From Deltaproteobacteria bacterium (GTDB lineage Bacteria; Desulfobacterota; Binatia; UTPRO1): a DNA stretch of 64,000 nt. The translations under genes were made by a program, and so were the position numbers. The DNA is taken from the NCBI GenBank assembly GCA_020852955.1, contig JADYZW010000021.1, forward strand, positions 1 through 64,000, read 5' to 3'. The notes under the pieces are model-generated. The model worked only from the letters and a program-made list of their open reading frames with translations, made no database searches and had not been told where the DNA came from. Below are positions 61,812-64,000 of this stretch, piece after piece; the first letter of the stretch is position 1; each line of letters starts with the position of its first letter.

Positions 61812-63167
61812 TCAAAACGTGTGGCCGAACGTCAGGTAGACGAGCCCCGTGTGCTCGGGGCTGAAACCGGCGTCGATTCGCGCCACCAGCCCCGACGAGA
61901 GCCCGATGCGGAGGCCGCCGCCGTAGCTGTGGCGGACGTGGTCGAAGGGGTGATGGGTGAAGTCGTAGTCGTCCGCGAAGACGCGCCCGAGGTCACCGAA
62001 CGCGACCCCGTCGACGCTCACGTCCCAGAGCCTGCGGAAATTGAAGTCGACGAGCTTGAGGCGGTACTCGGCGTTCAAGAGCATGCTGCCCTTCCCGAGG
62101 AAGCGCTGCGGGAAGTAGCCGCGCATGGTGTCGTCGCCGCCGAGCGAGCTGAGCTCGAAGAAGGGGATCTCGTCGTCGTCGCCGAACACGGCCTCGGTGT
62201 TGGCGTGCAGTGCGATCACCTGCCGCCGCCAGACGAGCGGCTGGATGAAGCTCACGTCGAAGATCACCTTCTGGTAGTCGGTGTCGCGGTTGAAGAGCGC
62301 GTGATCGGCGTTCAGGTACTTCAGGATCACTTCCCAGCCCTCGGTCGGCCGCACGAGGTCGTCGCGCGAGTTGTAGACGAGCGCCGCCGACAGGTAGTTC
62401 GACGGCGCTCCGTGCACGCCGTAGAGCCCGGGGGCGAAGCGCTGGATGGACGGCGTATCGTCGTCGGCGCCGTTCTTGACGTTGGTGTCGCGGTAGAACC
62501 CGGCGAGCACGAGCGCGAGCTTCCGCAGCGCACGGTAGCCGACCGTGAATCCGACACGAGCCCGGCGCATCTCGTAGTTGGCGACGGGGTCGGGACCGAG
62601 CGCGTTGTTGCCGAGTCCGAAGAACTCGACGGCGGGATCGGTGTACCACGCCCAGGTGCCGAACAGCATGAACGGACCGAGGGCCGTGTGCCCGAGGTTG
62701 ACGGTCGCCTTCTGCTGGCGCTTCAGTGCGACCAGCAGGTTCACGTCGCCGACCAGGGCGTCGCCGAAGAGGTCGCGGCCCTCGAACTTGACGCCGGCCT
62801 TCGGGCCGGTCGCCGGGCCGTAGCCGGCCTGGGGCAGGATCGCGAAGGGCAGCCGTCGTCCCACATCCTCGTCGACCGCCGGACGCGACGGCAGCGAGTC
62901 GGAGACGAGGTTCTCGGGATCGAGGTCGTTCTCGGGCGTCGCGTGCGCGGTCGGCGTCGTCCGCACGAACGCCGCGAGGGCGACGGCGACGGCGAGTGCG
63001 GCGCGAGCGCGGCGACGCGTCCTGGCGCTCCGGGCCCGGCGCCGGGCGCCGGCGCGCTCGCGGCCGCTCGCCGGGCTCTCGAAGCCGTGCCGGGGGCGCA
63101 CCATCCCGTTGTACTCGAAGCCGAGCCGCCCGGTCAGATCCGAAAACGACGGCCGGCGCCGCTCCAT
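61812..63167 (-). CDS. BamA/D15-like outer-membrane beta-barrel protein
   Basis: A protein of up to 451 residues. A signal peptide lies near residues 50-75 (AALAVAVALAAFV ... HA) behind an unusually long Arg-rich leader. The mature part has alternating beta strands with the Omp85/surface-antigen pattern: GFYRDTNVKNG, SSLGGDDTMRGYFPQRFLGK (matching the family G-G-xx-xxRGY), LNAEYRLKLV, GVAFGDLGRVFADD and a C-terminal aromatic FGHTF, the outer-membrane insertion signal. No POTRA domains are present, so it is a barrel-only member and not BamA itself. The start is uncertain: ATG at 63167 is annotated, ATG at 63104 (MVRPRHGF) gives 430 residues. Confidence 0.82.
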   Translation of the reverse strand: MERRRPSFSDLTGRLGFEYNGMVRPRHGFESPASGRERAGARRRARSARTRRRARAALAVAVALAAFVRTTPTAHATPENDLDPENLVSDSLPSRPAVDEDVGRRLPFAILPQAGYGPATGPKAGVKFEGRDLFGDALVGDVNLLVALKRQQKATVNLGHTALGPFMLFGTWAWYTDPAVEFFGLGNNALGPDPVANYEMRRARVGFTVGYRALRKLALVLAGFYRDTNVKNGADDDTPSIQRFAPGLYGVHGAPSNYLSAALVYNSRDDLVRPTEGWEVILKYLNADHALFNRDTDYQKVIFDVSFIQPLVWRRQVIALHANTEAVFGDDDEIPFFELSSLGGDDTMRGYFPQRFLGKGSMLLNAEYRLKLVDFNFRRLWDVSVDGVAFGDLGRVFADDYDFTHHPFDHVRHSYGGGLRIGLSSGLVARIDAGFSPEHTGLVYLTFGHTF

Positions 63168-63175
63168 CGCGCTTT

Positions 63176-63190
63176 CTACACCGCGTGTAG
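63176..63190. promoter_or_regulatory. Palindrome CTACAC-CGC-GTGTAG upstream of the barrel gene
   Basis: A perfect 6+6 inverted repeat with a 3-base centre, eight bases before the annotated barrel start. It is a candidate operator or leader hairpin. If it is an operator, the true translation start may be the downstream ATG at 63104. Confidence 0.4.
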
Positions 63191-63302
63191 GACTTACATC
63201 GGTCGAGCGGATGCCGCTCGCCTCGGCGCGACGAAACTTGAGGAATCGCGGCACCCCGCGTGCGCGAACGCTCTGGCATCGCATTCGCACCCGCTCGTGG
63301 GC

Positions 63303-63728
63303 ATGATCGACGACAGCAGAGGGCAGCGCTCCGCTCCCGGAAGAGGTCGCGGGCGGGCCGACGTTTCCATTCCCGACATCGTGGTGCCGGACCAGTTCTT
63401 CGCCGGACGCGCGCTCGGGCTTCCCGACAGTCCGGAGAAGCGGCTCATGTTCGCCGTCCTGCTCGACGCGATCAGCCGGCTCCGGCAGCGGCGGAGTACA
63501 CGCGGGATCGAGGCCGAGCAATGGATCTGCGACGAGGACGACGCGCGGATCTTCTCCTTCGTCAACGTCTGCGGCGTGCTCGGGTTCGAGCCCCGTGCGC
63601 TCGCGCGCCGGCTGCTCGCGAAGGGGTCGCCGATCTCCCGGCGGGCGCCGCTCAGGCACCCGCGGACCTCGCGGCTGCGCGTGACGCTTCCCCGTTCCGG
63701 CCAGCGGCAGGTGGCCGCGACGGGATGA
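63303..63728 (+). CDS. Conserved hypothetical protein (WI..D......FSF..CxxLGxxP type)
   Basis: A 141-residue basic protein of unknown function. The core EKRLMFAVLLDAISRLRQ, then AEQWICDEDDARIFSFVNVC and GVLGFEPRALARRLL, has the look of a small conserved family in deltaproteobacteria-like genomes that sits beside regulatory or phage-like genes (recognition from memory, not verified). The C-terminus is Arg-rich and may bind nucleic acid. Its stop overlaps an in-frame ATG of the next reading frame (ATGA at 63725), but the next gene more likely starts at 63755. Confidence 0.6.
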   Translation: MIDDSRGQRSAPGRGRGRADVSIPDIVVPDQFFAGRALGLPDSPEKRLMFAVLLDAISRLRQRRSTRGIEAEQWICDEDDARIFSFVNVCGVLGFEPRALARRLLAKGSPISRRAPLRHPRTSRLRVTLPRSGQRQVAATG

Positions 63729-63754
63729 CGAGAGGCGCGCGAGGAGGCGTCGAG

Positions 63755-63910
63755 ATGGCCGGATCCCCGACGAAGGCAGAGCCCGCGGCGCCCGTCGCCG
63801 CGCCGGATCGGATCGCGCCCCGTCGGCCGACGGAAGAAGAGATCGACGAGTTCGTCGACGATTCGTTTCCGGCAAGCGATCCGCCCTCGTGGACGACGTC
63901 GCACGCGTGA
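63755..63910 (+). CDS. Small acidic-tailed protein with DSFPASDPPSW motif
   Basis: A 51-residue protein starting MAGSPTKAEP, preceded by a strong GAGGAGG at 63741-63747. The C-terminal EEIDEFVDDSFPASDPPSWT is a recurring short motif that ends many small uncharacterised bacterial proteins. No catalytic domain is possible at this size; it may be a binding tail or peptide. It is probably cotranscribed with the preceding hypothetical gene. An in-frame ATG at 63725 would add ten residues. Confidence 0.6.
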   Translation: MAGSPTKAEPAAPVAAPDRIAPRRPTEEEIDEFVDDSFPASDPPSWTTSHA

Positions 63911-64000
63911 CGGCGCGATCCGGGATCCTCCCGGGCCCACGAGCCGGGCGTTCCGACCATCGTCGCGGCCGCGACGGCTCGGCTCATGCGTGCGCGACGC

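Overview
The window is uniformly very GC-rich, with dense, overlapping genes, many GTG starts and Gram-negative features (an outer-membrane barrel protein, a tripartite metal-efflux system, LolA-like and TolC-like proteins). A giant secreted protein with myxobacterial-type Cys-rich repeats, together with paired acyl-CoA dehydrogenases and MaoC, suggests a member of the former Deltaproteobacteria or a relative (Myxococcota, Desulfobacterota or Binatota). This placement is inferred from gene style only; no rRNA is present.

Layout. 1-6.2 kb: two tandem LuxR-type regulators with degenerate receiver domains, then a 1300-residue secreted protein with a Thr/Pro minisatellite, followed by a frameshifted hrpB remnant. 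6.5-11.3 kb: a ferritin-like protein, an EamA transporter, rlmN, a methyltransferase and a sigma54-type AAA+ regulator without the GAFTGA loop. 11.5-19.6 kb (minus strand): a small secreted protein, a GH15 glucoamylase/trehalase, an OtsA-OtsB fusion and gatCAB. 19.7-22 kb: yraN, serS, nudix. 22-26.1 kb: a TetR/MaoC unit divergent from two acyl-CoA dehydrogenases, with a palindromic operator candidate between them. 26.4-29.6 kb: a FliA/WhiG-like sigma factor and a hybrid histidine kinase. 29.67-31.42 kb: tRNA-Ser(UGA) and a 25-bp duplication of its interior that bracket a small island with a truncated delta-60-repeat gene and a BrnT/BrnA toxin-antitoxin pair. 31.6-39.3 kb: a CusCBA-type efflux operon, whose pump gene carries an in-frame amber codon, divergent from an ECF sigma/membrane anti-sigma pair.

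39.99-59.9 kb is the most notable region: one tightly coupled plus-strand operon encoding an ABC ATPase and FtsX-type permease, a fatty-acyl-AMP ligase fused to a carrier domain (FAAL-ACP), two NRPS proteins (C-A-MT-T and C-A-T-E), SbnA- and SbnB-like enzymes that make L-2,3-diaminopropionate (Dap), a periplasmic C45-type Ntn-hydrolase-like protein, a LolA-like carrier and an Sfp-type phosphopantetheinyl transferase. Both adenylation domains read almost the same ten-residue pocket (D-V-W-E-V/L-T-A-D-D-K), whose acidic residues suit a diamino acid. The parts fit a lipodipeptide of the form fatty acyl-(methylated)Dap-D-Dap that is exported to the envelope by a Lol-like route; the structure is inferred.

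The right end holds a CoA-transferase whose 3' end has been tandemly copied as a 41-bp repeat, a Cys-rich lipoprotein, a BamA/D15-like outer-membrane protein and two small conserved proteins. The first 274 bases and the last 90 bases show no gene I can support.
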